From assembly GCA_003254925.1 (NCBI GenBank), contig QANZ01030535.1:186001-250000 (forward strand): 64,000 bases of DNA, given 5' to 3'. Both the position numbers and the translations under genes were made by a program. The stretch comes from Chamaecrista fasciculata (taxonomy: Eukaryota > Streptophyta > Magnoliopsida > Fabales > Fabaceae). This document shows, one piece after another, positions 13,161 through 25,877 of this stretch (positions within the stretch are counted from its first letter, which is position 1; each line of letters starts with the position of its first letter). The notes below the pieces were generated by a model, which saw nothing but the letters and a program-made list of their open reading frames with translations, was not told where the DNA came from and searched no databases.

Positions 13161-15350
13161 GTGCCGTTAACATCACCAACGTAACAGTCCTTGACAATCC
13201 CGCTTCGTTTATCACTCCCTTCCAGTTCGAGATTTCCTACGAGTGTTTGACTCCTCTCAAAGACGGTATTCTTTTTTTTCTTCTCTCTCATTTCCTGCTT
13301 CTTTCTTGATTTTCAAGCTCACATTCGTAGGTCATGTTATATAATCTTTCAAGTTAGGTTTGGATTACTTCTTTATATTTTGTTATTGATTTTTGGATGC
13401 TCTTTAAAAAAAATTGAATAAAGCACTGAGAGGTAAAATTAGGGTTTGGTTGTTGTTCGTCGGATAGGAAATGAATCACATATGTTGTACCGATTGAAAT
13501 TTCTCAGACTGATTTCTGAAATTAATTATAATAGGGAAATGAATCACATATGTTGTACCGATTGAAATTTCTCAGACTGATTTCTGAAATTAATTATAAT
13601 AGTGAAATAGTACGCTTCATTTTCTTCGGGAGATGATTATTTTTATGTTTTCTCTGTGGGTTTCTGCTATGATTTTTTTTTCAATTAATCTAATATTGGT
13701 TTGTTTTCTTTTGTCTGGGGAAGATATCTTGTACAGAAGTTTAATTCTGCTGGGGCATTTGTAAACAATGTAGTAGGTGCACCCAAGTAATCCTAAGCAC
13801 CCTGAATGTGGTTTTTTTTTCACCAGTCACTAGTTGAGCCAGCTCTATTCATTGAATGGTGCTACATTTTCTTTTTTCCTTTCAATATTGCTGATTCTAT
13901 ACAAAGTGGTGCTAAACTAGCTCAGTTGTCTAGCATCAAGTTGTGAAAGTATTGGAAGCCATTCTTCCCTTTTCATCAATGAAGCATAGATATGTGCAGA
14001 CTGCAGAACTAACTTTTCAACAACAGTTGATAAAGGAGGTATGCAATTCTCCACAGCTAGAAAAGTTTCAATATGAAGCCAGTACTTGTGATGGAAAGTC
14101 ACCATTTAGGAAATTCTGATATTTTTCATTCAAATGGAAAACATAGGGCATTCAGGATTCATTTGGTTGAAATTTATGTCTCTCCTCTGATACATAGCCT
14201 CTTTGTCTGCTTCTCTTGAAGAAGCTTTGAATTCTTCATGTGGGTTGTAGGTGAAGACTATTAGTGCCAAGTGGAGATTGCTATGATTAATGAACACATA
14301 TCGTGTCCTCTATCTATGTTCCATTTCTTTTTGTTGTGTACATAATTGTGCAAGATATCTTCAAAGAATATGTTTTTTCTTTGGAAATCATTTTATTGGA
14401 CTACAATATTCTCACATAAATGTCTAGCTTTGATTTTGTTTCATATTCCTGGTGAAGTCTCATTTCATAATTCACAAGCTTATTATTATACATTAAGTGC
14501 TAATCCAAATATTGTAAAGTATAATATTTGTTGCTGATTGTTTGCCAAGAACTAGATTCTATAGAATGTAGCACATGCATATTGTGAAATCTAACTCTCT
14601 CTATTTTTTTAAAGGGAAATAAATGGAATAAACAATTATTATTTGAATTTTGGATTAAGTTAGCAAGAAATTCTGGTTGAATTTATGTTTACAAATCGGT
14701 TCCTTGAAAGAAATTTTTTTCAGAGTTTTGCTGTAACTGTTAATTTGGTTGTGAAAATGGTTGTCACTTGAGTACAGATTTGGAATGGAAGCTCATATAT
14801 GTTGGATCTGCTGAGGATGAAACATATGACCAACTATTAGAGAGTGTACTTGTTGGTCCTGTCAATGTTGGAAACTATCGATTCGTATTGCAGGCAAGCC
14901 CTAAGTTTACTCATTATCCTGGCATTTATTTTTTTTGTTCTGATTGCATGTGGACTCGATCTCAATTTTGTTATTGGCATTTTGCAGGCTGACCCACCGG
15001 ACCCGTCAAAGATTCGCGAAGAAGATATCATTGGTGTCACGGTGCTCTTGTTGACCTGCTCTTATCTGGGTCAGGAATTTATCAGAGTGGGATACTATGT
15101 GAACAATGATTATGATGATGAGCAGCTAAGAGAAGAACCCCCAACTAAGGTTTTGGTTGATAGGGTTCAGAGGAACATTTTATCCGATAAACCCAGGGTC
15201 ACCAAATTCCCCATCAACTTCCATCCCGAGAGTGAGAACAACGAAAGTGACCAACCCCCTCCACCTGGAGATTCTTCTGAGACCAATGAAAATGGAGCAG
15301 ACCCACTTGCTCCCCCTGATCATCTTCCATCAGATGAGAAGGAATCCTAA
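13157..15350 (+). CDS. ASF1: Histone chaperone ASF1
   Basis: Anti-silencing function 1 binds the H3-H4 dimer and hands it to CAF-1 or HIRA during nucleosome assembly in the nucleus. Exons 13157-13265, 14778-14893 and 14988-15350 give 195 residues, close to the usual plant size. The start is fixed by the conserved N-terminus MSAVNITNVTVLDNPASF. The conserved core follows (LEWKLIYVGSAEDETYDQLLES, GNYRFVLQADPPDP, IIGVTVLLLTCSYLGQEF, RVGYYVNNDY), then a variable acidic/proline-rich tail from about residue 155. Intron 2 begins CAG|GCAAGC, a GC-AG intron: the conserved join VLQ|ADPPDP leaves no GT donor. Two upstream ORFs and E2F-like sites precede the gene. No damage seen. Identification is secure; A versus B paralogue is not resolved. 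Confidence 0.96.
13467..13602 (+). repeat. Tandem 68-bp duplication in ASF1 intron 1
   Basis: Two head-to-tail copies of a 68-base unit (13467-13534 and 13535-13602), starting GGAAATGAATCACATATG and ending AATTATAATAG, nearly identical. This implies a recent duplication. Confidence 0.85.
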
Positions 15351-16113
15351 GATTTTGCAGCTATACCACAAACCATGTCATTTTAAATCGTCGAAATTCA
15401 CTTTTGGAGTATCTGCAGCAAAGTGCCTTCGTCAGGGACGCCCCTAAGAGCTCCACTTTTGTTCCCAAAATGTAAGTATATGAAATATTTTGGAAAGTAA
15501 TGATTTAAACACTGAGCTCAAAAATGCTTGTGCTTTTCAAGACCTTGTTTCTTGGTTGTTAAAATCCAATTTTATCTTCAAGATCACAGTTTTAGACTAG
15601 TCTTTCGTGTTTACAAGAGGTATTGCACAAAAGTTCTCACTTTTCAAGCATTCTATTCTATGTTCTCAAATCTTTCGTTTGGTCCATATTATCGCTCAAA
15701 AATGCGATCGGCTAATATTTGTTATTTCGTAGCTTATAATTTCATCTCGATTCTCGGCCACTAGGTGGACAAAAGATTTTGGAGTATGGATGGTTAATTC
15801 GTTTTTAAACTGAGAAATAACAATAACTATATTATGGTATGTAAAAATGTATAAATTTATTACATTACATTTTTTTAATGATGCATAAGATTTCATGTTT
15901 ATGTATAATTTGTTTGACTAAATTAATTTAATATAAATTTGAAATGTAAAATTTTACTATTCGAACCAGAGTAATATGCAACTCATGACATGCAAAAGTT
16001 GAATAGGGTCTTGGTCAGAGGAAACGTTTTGGCATTTTTGTTGTATTTGTGCCTTGTTTCAAATATATATTTCGGTATCTTTTGCGAGTGTCACTAATCG
16101 TTCAGATATATAT

Positions 16114-16830
16114 AGGTTAAATGTTCATTAAGGTCCTAAATGTATGCCCTAATGTTCATTTTGGTCCATTATGTTTCAAAATGTTCAAATTGGTTTTAAA
16201 TGTTAGTAAAATGTTTCATTTTGGTTCAAACTATTGAACATGACTTGTTTCAAATTCAAATGTGACGAGTTTAGAGATATGTATTATTCTCAAAGAATAC
16301 TGTCTCTATTTAGTAAGAGTCATTAGCAAACAAGGTTAAATCGGTCTTAAAAGTAGACTGTTCTTTCAGGGAGGGGATCTGCTCAATTATGGGAGTGATA
16401 AAGTATGGTGAAGTATGAATTTCAACCATCCCTTCTATTTTTAGTTTTGTTCCCAATGATGATGGTTGAAGGAATGGATGGTTGAGATTCATACTTCACC
16501 ATACTTTATCATTCCCATAATTGAGCAGATCCACTCCCGTTCTTTCATGGTTAAACAAGTAAAGTTGATCATATTTCTCTCATTTCAAATTTGAATGAGA
16601 CGAATTCAAAGCTATGAGTTTCTCATAATAAGTCCTTTGAACTTGAAATGAGAGACGTGATATATTACTAAATTCAATAATTTAGGATCAAAACAAAACA
16701 TTTTACCAACATTTAGAACCAAAATGAAACATTTTGTCAACATTTAAGATTAATTTGAACATTTTGAAACATAATGGACCTAAATGAACATTAGGGAAAA
16801 CATTTAGGATCAAAATGACTCTTTGACCAA
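16114..16830. repeat. Foldback element interrupted by a nested MITE
   Basis: The left arm (TTCATTAAGGTCCTAAATG, TTTTGGTCCATTATGTTTC) is complemented by the right arm (GAAACATAATGGACC, AACATTTAGGATCAAAATGA). The same family occurs at 59552-60093 with similar arm sequence. The centre is split by the 170-bp MITE at 16369-16538. Confidence 0.75.
16360..16547. mobile_element. Mutator-like MITE (170 bp) with 9-bp target site duplication
   Basis: The element 16369-16538 is flanked by GTTCTTTCA on both sides (16360-16368 and 16539-16547), a perfect 9-base duplication typical of Mutator-like transposons. Its ends form a ~65-bp inverted repeat beginning GGGAGGGGATCTGCTCAAT, against GGGAGTGGATCTGCTCAAT from the other end. 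There is no coding capacity, so it is non-autonomous. It inserted into the older foldback around it. Confidence 0.85.
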
Positions 16831-17317
16831 ATATATATTTCAGAATCTTCTAGTCTTTCTCCTTCCCGGTTTTCATTTTGGCCCAACTTTTTCCTTCCAG
16901 CTACTGTAACGTACATCTACTTAATATGTGATACCTTTAAATTTCTTCAAAAGAAATTATCAATTTCAGGACAAGAATAAGTGAAGACGAAAACATTATA
17001 ACGTTCACCTCTATTTTTGACAACACATATTGGCATTGCAATGCTAATTCAACACTAATAACTCAAAAAATACAATACTTTTATGATTTATAGTTTGTGC
17101 CAATTCGTTCTTTTTTTCAGTATGGAAAATATTTCAGATATTTACTCATACTTGTTACAAAATAATATTGTAAATATTCAAATTAAATGAAAACTTAACT
17201 TCAGTTTCACCTTAATCGGACAAGTAAACCATAGCGATAAAACACAAAGAAGTTGAAGAAGTAACAAACAAAGCAGAAAGGGGCCAAAAAACATGCGACC
17301 CAAAACAAATATAATAA

Positions 17318-17690
17318 GGCAAAACACCCTTTTGATGCTCAAGCTTTACACTAAGTATTAATTTTGTCCTCGTTCTTTTTTTACGATCAATTTCGTTTCT
17401 AATATTCCATATTTTGGTCAATTTAATCTTTTGTTCTTATTTTAATTAAATATTAAGACAAATTCGACGTGGCTAATAACATATAATATAAAATTAATAG
17501 AAAAAGAAATTTAAATACTAACTCAAATTAAAAAATAAGATAAAATTTGCCTTTAATTTATTAAAAAAAGTTAGTCAAAAAATTAAATTAATCAAAATGT
17601 GAAATATTAAGAATGAAATTGATCGCAAAAAAAAAAAAACAAAACTAACAGTTAGTGTAAAATTTGAGGACCAAAAGAGTACTTTTTCTT
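17318..17690. repeat. Foldback element
   Basis: The left arm has CTTTACACTAAGTATTAATTT and ATTCCATATTTTGGTCAATT; the right arm has ATTAATCAAAATGTGAAATATT and AACAGTTAGTGTAAAATTTG. It is related in layout to the larger element at 23234-23764, which shares the motifs GTCAATTTCGT and GTGTAAAGTTTG. Confidence 0.65.
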
Positions 17691-18224
17691 ATAATAATGA
17701 ATAGATATTTTGGTTTTATTTTTCGAAGAATAGTCTATAAACAATTTAATATGAAGGTTATATTGAAGACAAAATATGGAGTAAACTAAATTCAATTTCT
17801 GAAAGTTCATTGAATTAAAAACTCAATATTTGAAAAATTAAAATACACAATTTAATTTCTAAAAGAACTATTCTTTAGTAATAGTCCATTAAAAAAAAAA
17901 AAAGAAACTAATAAGTATCTCGTTTGGTTCTTTCATTAAACTGTGTATTGAAGAATATTAGTTTACTCCAAAATATTCTTTAAAATATTAAAATGAGACA
18001 TCCAAAATTGAGGTACCAAGTTAAACTTGACACAATATATATCTTCCAGGTAACTAAAATTCCAATTAATTAAAAAAAAATGGGTTATCATGTAAATGTT
18101 ACCATACGTCAGTCCTTACATAGGAAAGCAAATGAAAGTGTTCGCAGCTCTGCTAGAGCAGATGGCAAAATTGCTGCAGTCAAGACACTTAAGATAGCAT
18201 GAAATACAAAATACTCATCAGTTC

Positions 18225-21200
18225 TCATTTTTTTCTCCTCTTGGTCGCGCCTTCTGTTGACTGCTTTTTCCTTTTGTTAGCATCGTCTCTTTTCTGCCAT
18301 TCAAACAACTTTGATAAACCTCACAGTATTCACTCGAAATTACCACAATAATTGAATCACTAATGATCTTTACCTTCTTTCTCAGTCTTTTCTTATGCTG
18401 CTTCTGTCCTTTATCACTCTTTTCCTGGCTATCATTAACCTACAAAGAACAAAGACAGCAGGAAGGATGAGTGAGCTTTCTATATCATGTCTATATCATC
18501 AGCTTCTTCAATGAAGTAGAATGAATTTTTTTGGCTAAAATGCACAAAAGCCCACTGAACATTAGTCATTGTGCAAAAAACTCCCTGAACTATGAAGATT
18601 GACAAAAGACTCCTGAATTTTGTGCAAAAGACCTATTTTGTTAAATTTTTCACTTAAAAAAATCAAGTATTCTTTTTATAATTTTATGATTACTGTTAGA
18701 CTTTACAGAGATCCAATATTAAAATTAATAATAGCCAAAAATTAAAAATTTCTTGGTTTTTTAATGAAAACTTTAACAAAAAGAAGTAATTGTACAAATT
18801 TAAAAAATCCTAGGATCTTTCATCACTTCAAAATTCAGGTGACTTTTTGCACAATGACTAAGGTTCATGGAGAGTTTTATGCATTTGAGCTTTTTTTTTT
18901 AGAGTAGAGCGATGTGGATGAGTTACACTGATATACAATTGAACAAGGGAAGATACCAACCGTAGCTTTAGTTTGTATCTCTGGAACCTCTTGGTTCTCA
19001 ATTTCACCATCACTGTTGAGCATGGCCTTTAGTCTACCTTCACTGAGTAGTTTTTCAGACCGAGCATGTCTCTAAAATTTTTTAAAAACACAGGAAGTTA
19101 TATTATAACTACCAATAATAGATGGTAACAAAATGCTCAGTCAATTTCTTATAGCTTATACTTCAGAAGCTATAGCAAAATGAGAAGCTACTTTGATACC
19201 ATAGTGTAACTATTTTGTCTCCTACTTAATAAGAAAATTTTAAGTCAACAGTTAATGCAGTGCAAACTAAAACTTGTAATTAATCAGTTTTGAAGCAGGG
19301 CTGGAAGTTCCCCCAATTAACAGATCCGGGAATATCAGTTGCTATGTCACTGATAGCGCGTGTAGATTAACTGTACCTAGATGAAAAATAATAATGGCAT
19401 GGCCATCATTTCTTGCCCACTGTATCAAGGTCAAAATTTATCATAATCAACATGTGATTACTTGTCATTTAGAGCCATGTAAAATTGGCATTCTCCATTT
19501 CTTTTTGGTTTGCTTACTAGAGTCTTCAGGTTTCTAAAGTTATTATATTATCATTGTAAAGTAAATGGTTCAAACTTCAAACCTAAAACAGTTCACCTCA
19601 AAATTGCCAATACATGAAGTGTTAATCAATATCTACACTTGATTCTAAGACCAGCAGTTTGTAGCCAATGATCAAATAATCATACATACTACACAAGAAG
19701 AAAAGGACTACCTAATACTTCAAAGGGCTAAACCTCCAAAAGATCCCCATCATAATCTTTCTAACATCTTCCTCTTCCTCTTAGCCCATTGCCTCTCACT
19801 CCTAGCCATCCTACTGCACTAGACCATAGGGGGCATCAACTATTAGACACTAAACGCTAGGGGCTAACTCATATTTAAGAAAAAAAAATAGTGAGAAAGA
19901 GAAGCGTCAAAGGAAGATGGTTCATGGTAATTCCTGTATCCCTTATAAAACATTATTCAGCTCAGTCATGCAAAGCTTTTATTACCAAATTTAACTCGTT
20001 ATTCTGCCTATGCATATAGAACTTAATTGGAGGTCTATCCAAATGTATCCTACAGTCACCTAGAAATTGTAGGTGCTGTAGGTGTCTCGAGTCAAGGGTC
20101 ATCAACATCTAATTTCCATCCCAGTGTGTATGCAAAATGTGATAACTAATCTTTTGCAAGAAAAAATGTTTATAACAGAAGTACATCAATTCTTGTCCAT
20201 CAAGGATTGAAATATATGAATAGAATTAATAAAAAAAAGATGCTATATTTGTAACCTTAGATTGCAGATGAGCCTTCAAAGTCTCCTCAGTCAAACAGAT
20301 AATCCGAGGGCATATCCTGCACTTGAAAACTGATTTGCATTTTAAGACATGAATTGGCATATCTTCAGGCAAGCATTCCTTTTCACCCATGATGTCAGAC
20401 TTTCTCTCTGATACTGTAGAATCAGGTTTGCTAAACAATTCCTGGTTAATAGAAACTTTTTCAACATCATCTTCACTAAATAGTTGACCTGCACTTAGAA
20501 CATAGATATTATATACTAACAAATAATATTTTCTGAATTCTTACCAAGAATATCAACATGCATATAGAATAAAGATAACCTACTATATGCTAAGAACAGC
20601 AGGTAAAACACATGCCAGTGTTCCAAGAATAGCAAATAACTCAATTTATTTCCAATCAATTCAACTAACAAAAGAAAACTCAAGCCTAAAGATTATGACA
20701 ATTAGCATCTTAAATGCATTTAGACATTTGAAAGTCAGCAGGCTGCTATCACAATGGAATGGAAAAAAACAAGATTTTCTTCTTTTTTATAATCTGATTT
20801 CAAAAGACAGCATGCCCTTAATGAACCTCAGCTAATTAGCTGCCCTTTAGTGTCATCATTGATTGTAATTTGTAAAGCAAATAATGTTACGGGATTCCTT
20901 CAAGATGAACCATGCTAGTGCAAGTTCACTTTCTACACCCTCGTACAAACCACTACTTAGTGATCTAACATATAGTGACTCATACAAAACAAGTGTTCAG
21001 CAATTTCTATGATCCAACCAAGAATGGACTTCATAAGTTTCAGAAACATGTTGAGCAAATAGAAGGTACCTTGGCTTTCAGCTACATACAGTCATTCCCA
21101 AAATATTTTCCCTACAACCTCCAGTTTACTAAGCATGTTCAAAATGAAAAAATAAATACTAGCAGACAATAAGATGCAAGTTCCCTAGCATCTTGCAGCA

Positions 21201-22420
21201 AAGACTAAGATAATCTAATTAGGTAATTGTCCAAAACCAGAAAAATGGTGCATTTGCAGCCTGTAGGCAGACCAAATGTTTGAAGATTAGCAGCCTAGAG
21301 CTCAATTTGTGGGTTATTTATAACATTTCCTGTATCTTGCTTGTTCAAAAACCCTATCAAGGTTCAGAAAGGATAAACCTCTAGGAGATATTCATATTTA
21401 TGTTAGGGGTGTAAGCAGACAGGCTAACCTGCCTAGGGTAAACATCTTTTGTAGAATCAGATACTATTAATTGAATGCCCAGTATTTGCAAGTTTCTACT
21501 CTGCATCAAACTATCATTTTCAATTTCTTATAGCAGAATCAGATAACAAGAATATCATTAACTGAAACCAAAACTTGTACCAAAGGACATGAACTCAAGT
21601 AAAGCAGACAGTGCAAACATATCCCACCTGATGAGTTGACATCAATGTCATTTGCAGAGCTATCCTCACTTTTATATCCTGGATCGGTTCAAGAAACAAA
21701 ACCAAATAAATATAGAAACAAAAAAAATAAAGAAGTGAGAAATAATAGCAAGCATGCTTGTGGTTCAAACCTATTTCTATCGCCTATTTAATATGACAGG
21801 AAAGTTAAAATGTCACGAATCATCAGCTTTGTCAATATCTTTAACATGGACTCAAGGACGAATGACAATGAAAGAAATTAAAAGTGTGAAGGACCATGAT
21901 GATAGAGTGTAACTTTTGGAGGAGCATTTTGTTTTTTTTTTTTTTTAAAAAAAAAGCATATCTCAGACCAAATTTTGTATTTACTAATTTTATTTTCAAA
22001 TTGGTACCATATCGTATTCATTTTTAAAAGTAGCACAACTGCAGGAAAATCTGTGTTGTTAAAGGACTCTAAAACAAGACACAAGTAGAAATAGTTTTCT
22101 ATACCAGAACCCAAAAGAGTGGATTAGTACTGCACTATCAGTCTATCACTATACATAATGGAATGAAATATATACAAATAACAGTCAACTGATATCTACC
22201 CAGATGCAATGACAGAGACAAAAGAGTCTATCAAAATAACAATAAACTAACCAGAGGACGTGGAGCCAGATTCATTATCCTCATTCACTTCCGGTATTGC
22301 ATGTTCTTCTGATTCTTCAGTAGCTTCAGCTTCCACCTCAAAGTCTGACGATGATGAAGATGAATCTGATGCATTGCCCCGATCAGCATGATCAATCTTG
22401 TAGAATATTCTCTTTAACAT
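18225..22420 (-). CDS. C2H2 zinc-finger protein with lysine-rich tail, function unknown (232 aa)
   Basis: Six coding exons on the minus strand: 22252-22420, 21628-21678, 20256-20488, 18961-19071, 18374-18439 and 18225-18293. All junctions are GT-AG and in frame. The protein starts MLKRIFYKIDHADRG and has a Ser/Glu/Asp-rich acidic region to about residue 100. One C2H2 finger follows, with ligands C130, C133, H147 and H153 (spacing CX2C-X13-H-X5-H, like RNA-associated U1-type fingers), then SEKLLSEGRLKAML. The tail has several Lys/Arg clusters (KKRLRKKKRDD, KRRKK) that could act as nuclear or nucleolar signals. I do not recognise a named family; a nucleolar or RNA-linked role is only a guess from composition. 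A foldback lies in the intron 18440-18960. Confidence 0.85.
18532..18892. repeat. Foldback element in an intron of the zinc-finger gene
   Basis: Left end TTGGCTAAAATGCACAAAAG with CCTGAACTATGAAG; right end AGTTTTATGCATTTGAGC with AAATTCAGGTGACTTTTTGC. The arms pair end to end. It lies between coding exons 4 and 5 and should be spliced out. Confidence 0.65.
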
Positions 22421-22436
22421 TTTATCGTTAAGCTTG

Positions 22437-23040
22437 ACTGAGAGAAAGAAACATAAAATTCAATATAGAGAACTTTAAAATCACCAAGAGTATACATATA
22501 CATTGATTACATCCTGCATACATAACAAAAGTGTGAAATGGGACACCACAAAAAATGATGCTTCATTGCTTCTCAACGTGTTTGTCACTAAGATCATGAA
22601 TTTACACACAATTTTATTCAAAAGTTAACACTAAGAGCTCAAGTACTTATTTGCTCCTACTCCTAATCAATATACCTAATATGACATAATCAGATAAACC
22701 ACCAAACTCTTCATTCCGTGTAAGAAAAAAACAAACAAATTAATTTAAAGACAGAACGAAAGAAACAAGGGCTCATATGATTAATATGCCAGTAAAACTA
22801 TCGGACCTTTCACAAGCGAGAAAAGAAGAAGACTAGCACAGAAACGAAGTAGAAAACATCGTTTTCATTGGAGTTTCTAACAAGAGCGACTCGGAATGCT
22901 TACCGCATTAGGGATTCGAGTAGCTTAGTCTGAAATTTCGATGGTGATTTCAGCGTTGAGGAGGGAAGGAAGTGAAAGTTGATTAATTTGTGAATGTTAG
23001 TAAGAAGAAGAAAACCCTAGCCGATTGATGATAGCCACGA
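22437..23040 (-). promoter_or_regulatory. 5'-UTR exon, 5'-UTR intron and tiny uORF of the zinc-finger gene
   Basis: Reading on the minus strand, the start-codon exon is preceded by a good acceptor (TTTCTCTCAG at 22438). A donor (CG|GTAAGC) lies at 22903-22904. The exon upstream of it contains an ATG (22906-22908) that after splicing would read MRQA and stop, a four-codon upstream ORF just before the main start. The transcription start is not determinable; 23040 is an approximate boundary. Confidence 0.5.
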
Positions 23041-23233
23041 CTTCATGAGCATACATACATACAGGCATACTACGAATAATAATGGTGTAAAATGCATGAA
23101 AAGTTTCTTTTAAGGGTTTTGAAAGTTAAAATGGATTTGTCTTATAATACAATTTTGGTCTTTGTTTTTTTTTTTTTTTATATATAGAGATTTTTTTTTT
23201 GTTCAAGTTTTGTTCCGGGAAAAATATAAAATT

Positions 23234-23764
23234 AGGCAAAAGTATTCATTTCGTCCCCAAACTTTACACTTGCTGTCAATTTCGTTCCCAATCTTTTTTT
23301 GCTGTCAATTTTATCCCCAAACTTTACACATGCTATCAATTTCGTCCCCAATAACTTTTTGCTATCAATTTCGTCCCTAATCTTTCACATTTTGGTCAAT
23401 TTTATCCTTTGCTCTTACTTTAGCCAAATATTGATGACAAAATCTATGTGGATAACAATATATAAATGTAAAATTGATAGAAAAAGAAACTCAAATCCTA
23501 ACTTAAATTCAAAAACAGGATGCAGTCTGTCGTTAATTTATTAAAAGAAGTTAGTCAAAGGATAAAATTGACGAAAATGTGAAAGATTGGGGACGAAATT
23601 GAAAGTTGATGTAAAGTTTGGGGACGAAATTGACAGCAAAAAAAGATTGGGAATGAAATTGACCGTTTGTGTAAAGTTTGGGGACGAAGTTTACAGCAAA
23701 AAAAGTTTGGGGACGAAATTGACAGTTGATGTAAAGTTTGGGGACGAAATGAGTACTTTTGCCT
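23234..23764. repeat. Foldback element with internal repeated arms
   Basis: Left arm: AGGCAAAAGTATTCATTTCG, then three units of the type CAATTTCGTCCCCAA. Right arm: matching inverted units GGGGACGAAATTGACAG, ending AGTACTTTTGCCT. Each arm therefore holds several copies of a ~45-base sub-repeat. Apparent reading frames across it come from this repetition and are not genes. Confidence 0.75.
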
Positions 23765-24002
23765 ATAAAATTATAAAGTTGTCTAAAGTTGAACTTTCAA
23801 ATTGGACCTATATTTATGCCATTGATTTCATTTTGGTCCAGAATGTTTTAGAAGTTTTAAATTAGTCTTATCGATCAAAATCTTATTTTAAATTGTTTTT
23901 GTTGACATGACATGTTTTAGAAATTTTTGTTGACATGGCATGTTTAGGAGTACCCAGGAATTAGTTTTTATATATAATATATATAGATATATAGATATAT
24001 AG

Positions 24003-24048
24003 ATATAGATTGCGACTCTTTGGCCAAAAAAAAAATATAGATAGCGAC
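24003..24048 (+). repeat. Micro-insertion flanked by 14-bp direct repeats
   Basis: ATATAGATTGCGAC at 24003-24016 and ATATAGATAGCGAC at 24035-24048 (13 of 14 match). The insert between them, 24017-24034, reads TCTTTGGCC followed by nine A. The same CTTTGGCC-A(n) insert occurs at 32004. Confidence 0.65.
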
Positions 24049-25232
24049 CTCTCTTAATTTGTTGTAAATTATTGACATGTGATTATTAATTTGTACTCTA
24101 ATATTTCTTTTATCTTCTCAAATGAAATTACTCTTTTTTTTTTCTCTACTTATATAATATTTCGTAATGATATATACTGTAGTCTTCAACATTCATCTTT
24201 TTTTTTTCAAAATCATTAAGAATATGTTTAGATAAGAAATTAAAGAGAATAATGGAGAAGAGAGAGTTGAATTTCTTCCATTTATTTCAAAAGATAGAAA
24301 TTAAAAGAAAAGATAATAAGAGATTAACTTTTAACTCTCAATTTTTATATCCCTTTTATAAATATCAAATATTTTAGATTGAGATTTTTTTTACAGGAAG
24401 TGCTACTTCCTAAACAAAGAAAAAAAAAGTTTGGATACCTTTCCTTTTCCCTCTAATCTTTTATCGTCCCTCCCCCTCTAATTATTTAAATAAATTTTAA
24501 GTTATATTTGAATTGAAGATTAAGGAGGAAAAGACAAAAAAAAAAATAAGAGAGAATTGAGATATCCTCCCTTATTTGAGAAGTTGAGAATTATAAGAAA
24601 AAAAATGCATTAATATTCAATCTTTCAATCGAAGGATACGTGGTTAACTTTCCTTCCCCCTCATCTCCCGTTCATTCTTAATATTTGAGGTATTTTCAAA
24701 TATTAATTGTAAGCATTTCTTTTGCTGAGAATTTAAACATAGATTTATTTATACTATATTATATGTGGGAGGAGTCTTCTGTTGGTCACTTTTAATTATT
24801 AAGAATATGTTACTATGTTTATAACCAAAATATATCACATTTATAACTATGTTTTTATGAGGTAGCAAATATATATCTATATTTATATTCAATATTTTAT
24901 AATTTTATAATTTATATTATGATTTATCTAACATGTGTCTTTAGGGCACATTTTAAGGTTTCTTCTGATTGGTTAGTATAGTATCTCATATCTTGAAATT
25001 TATAAAAATTCATTTAAAAGATAAATTTTAATAAGGCACATGCTAAAAGGACTTTATATTATATGTAAAAGAAGGAAATGGTATCCTCTAAAGTTGGCAG
25101 CCTCTTCAACTTTTCTCTTAGAGAATTTTTGAGCATTGAATTTGATCTTTTTCATCGTACTGTTAACAAATGTACGATGCCTTGTAAAAAACGCACAATT
25201 TCATTTTAAAATCAAACGTTATGTTTGATTTA

Positions 25233-25802
25233 GTGGGTATTGATTTGTGAGGGAAATCTTAATTCAGAGAACTTCGGAAGCCACCCAATTTCAATGAATT
25301 TGAATCAAAACTCAAAAGTGCCTTCATTTAAAATGAAAGACTGTGTTTTAAGCATAGATAATGACAAAGACACGAGACATAATATAGATACAGACATATT
25401 GACACATCAAATTTTTAAACTTATATGACAGACACGGTATATAATTATATATATAAATAATTAAAAATTCATAAATTTTGATGAAAACTTTGAAATTATA
25501 ATATTTATTCATAATATATGTTATATGTGTTATTATTTTTTATTATTTGTCATGTTAAAGTCACCAAAAATTGATTTTATATTTTGAAATTTATGAATAT
25601 ATGTTGTGTGGGTGTTGCACAGATGTCAAACACGAATACGTGTCTGATACGATGACATACCCTCAAAATAAAGTGTCTATGATTATAAGTTTCTCTCGAT
25701 GGATATTGATTTATGAGTCTCTATGATTATAGGTTTCTCTCTATGGATATTGATTTATGAGAGAAATCTCAATTCATAGAACTTCAGTAACAGCCCAATT
25801 TC
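25233..25802 (+). repeat. Dispersed ~310-bp repeat between diverged direct repeats
   Basis: 25368-25685 matches 33140-33455 over most of its length (shared blocks AATTAAAAATTCATAAATTTT, ATTCATAATATATG, CAAAATAAAGTGTCTATG). It lies between two diverged copies of a ~55-base sequence (25233-25290 and 25748-25802; both include AGAACTTC and CCCAATTTCA). No inverted ends or coding potential seen; class unknown. Confidence 0.6.
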
Positions 25803-25877
25803 AGAGGATCCGGATAGTCAATATTAGTAAATAGTAATAATATTGTCAACCCAAATAAATTAGAATGAAAATCTTTT

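Larger units (their letters stand above)
15351..18224. other. Intergenic region between ASF1 and the zinc-finger gene
   Basis: Two convergent genes face each other across this stretch. It holds the ASF1 3' UTR, one foldback with a nested MITE (16114-16830) and a second foldback (17318-17690). The rest is AT-rich sequence without a supported gene. Confidence 0.6.

Noticed and set aside
23162..23865. Three overlapping frames with repeated peptide words
   Set aside because: They arise from the repeated sub-units in foldback 23234-23764, not from a gene.
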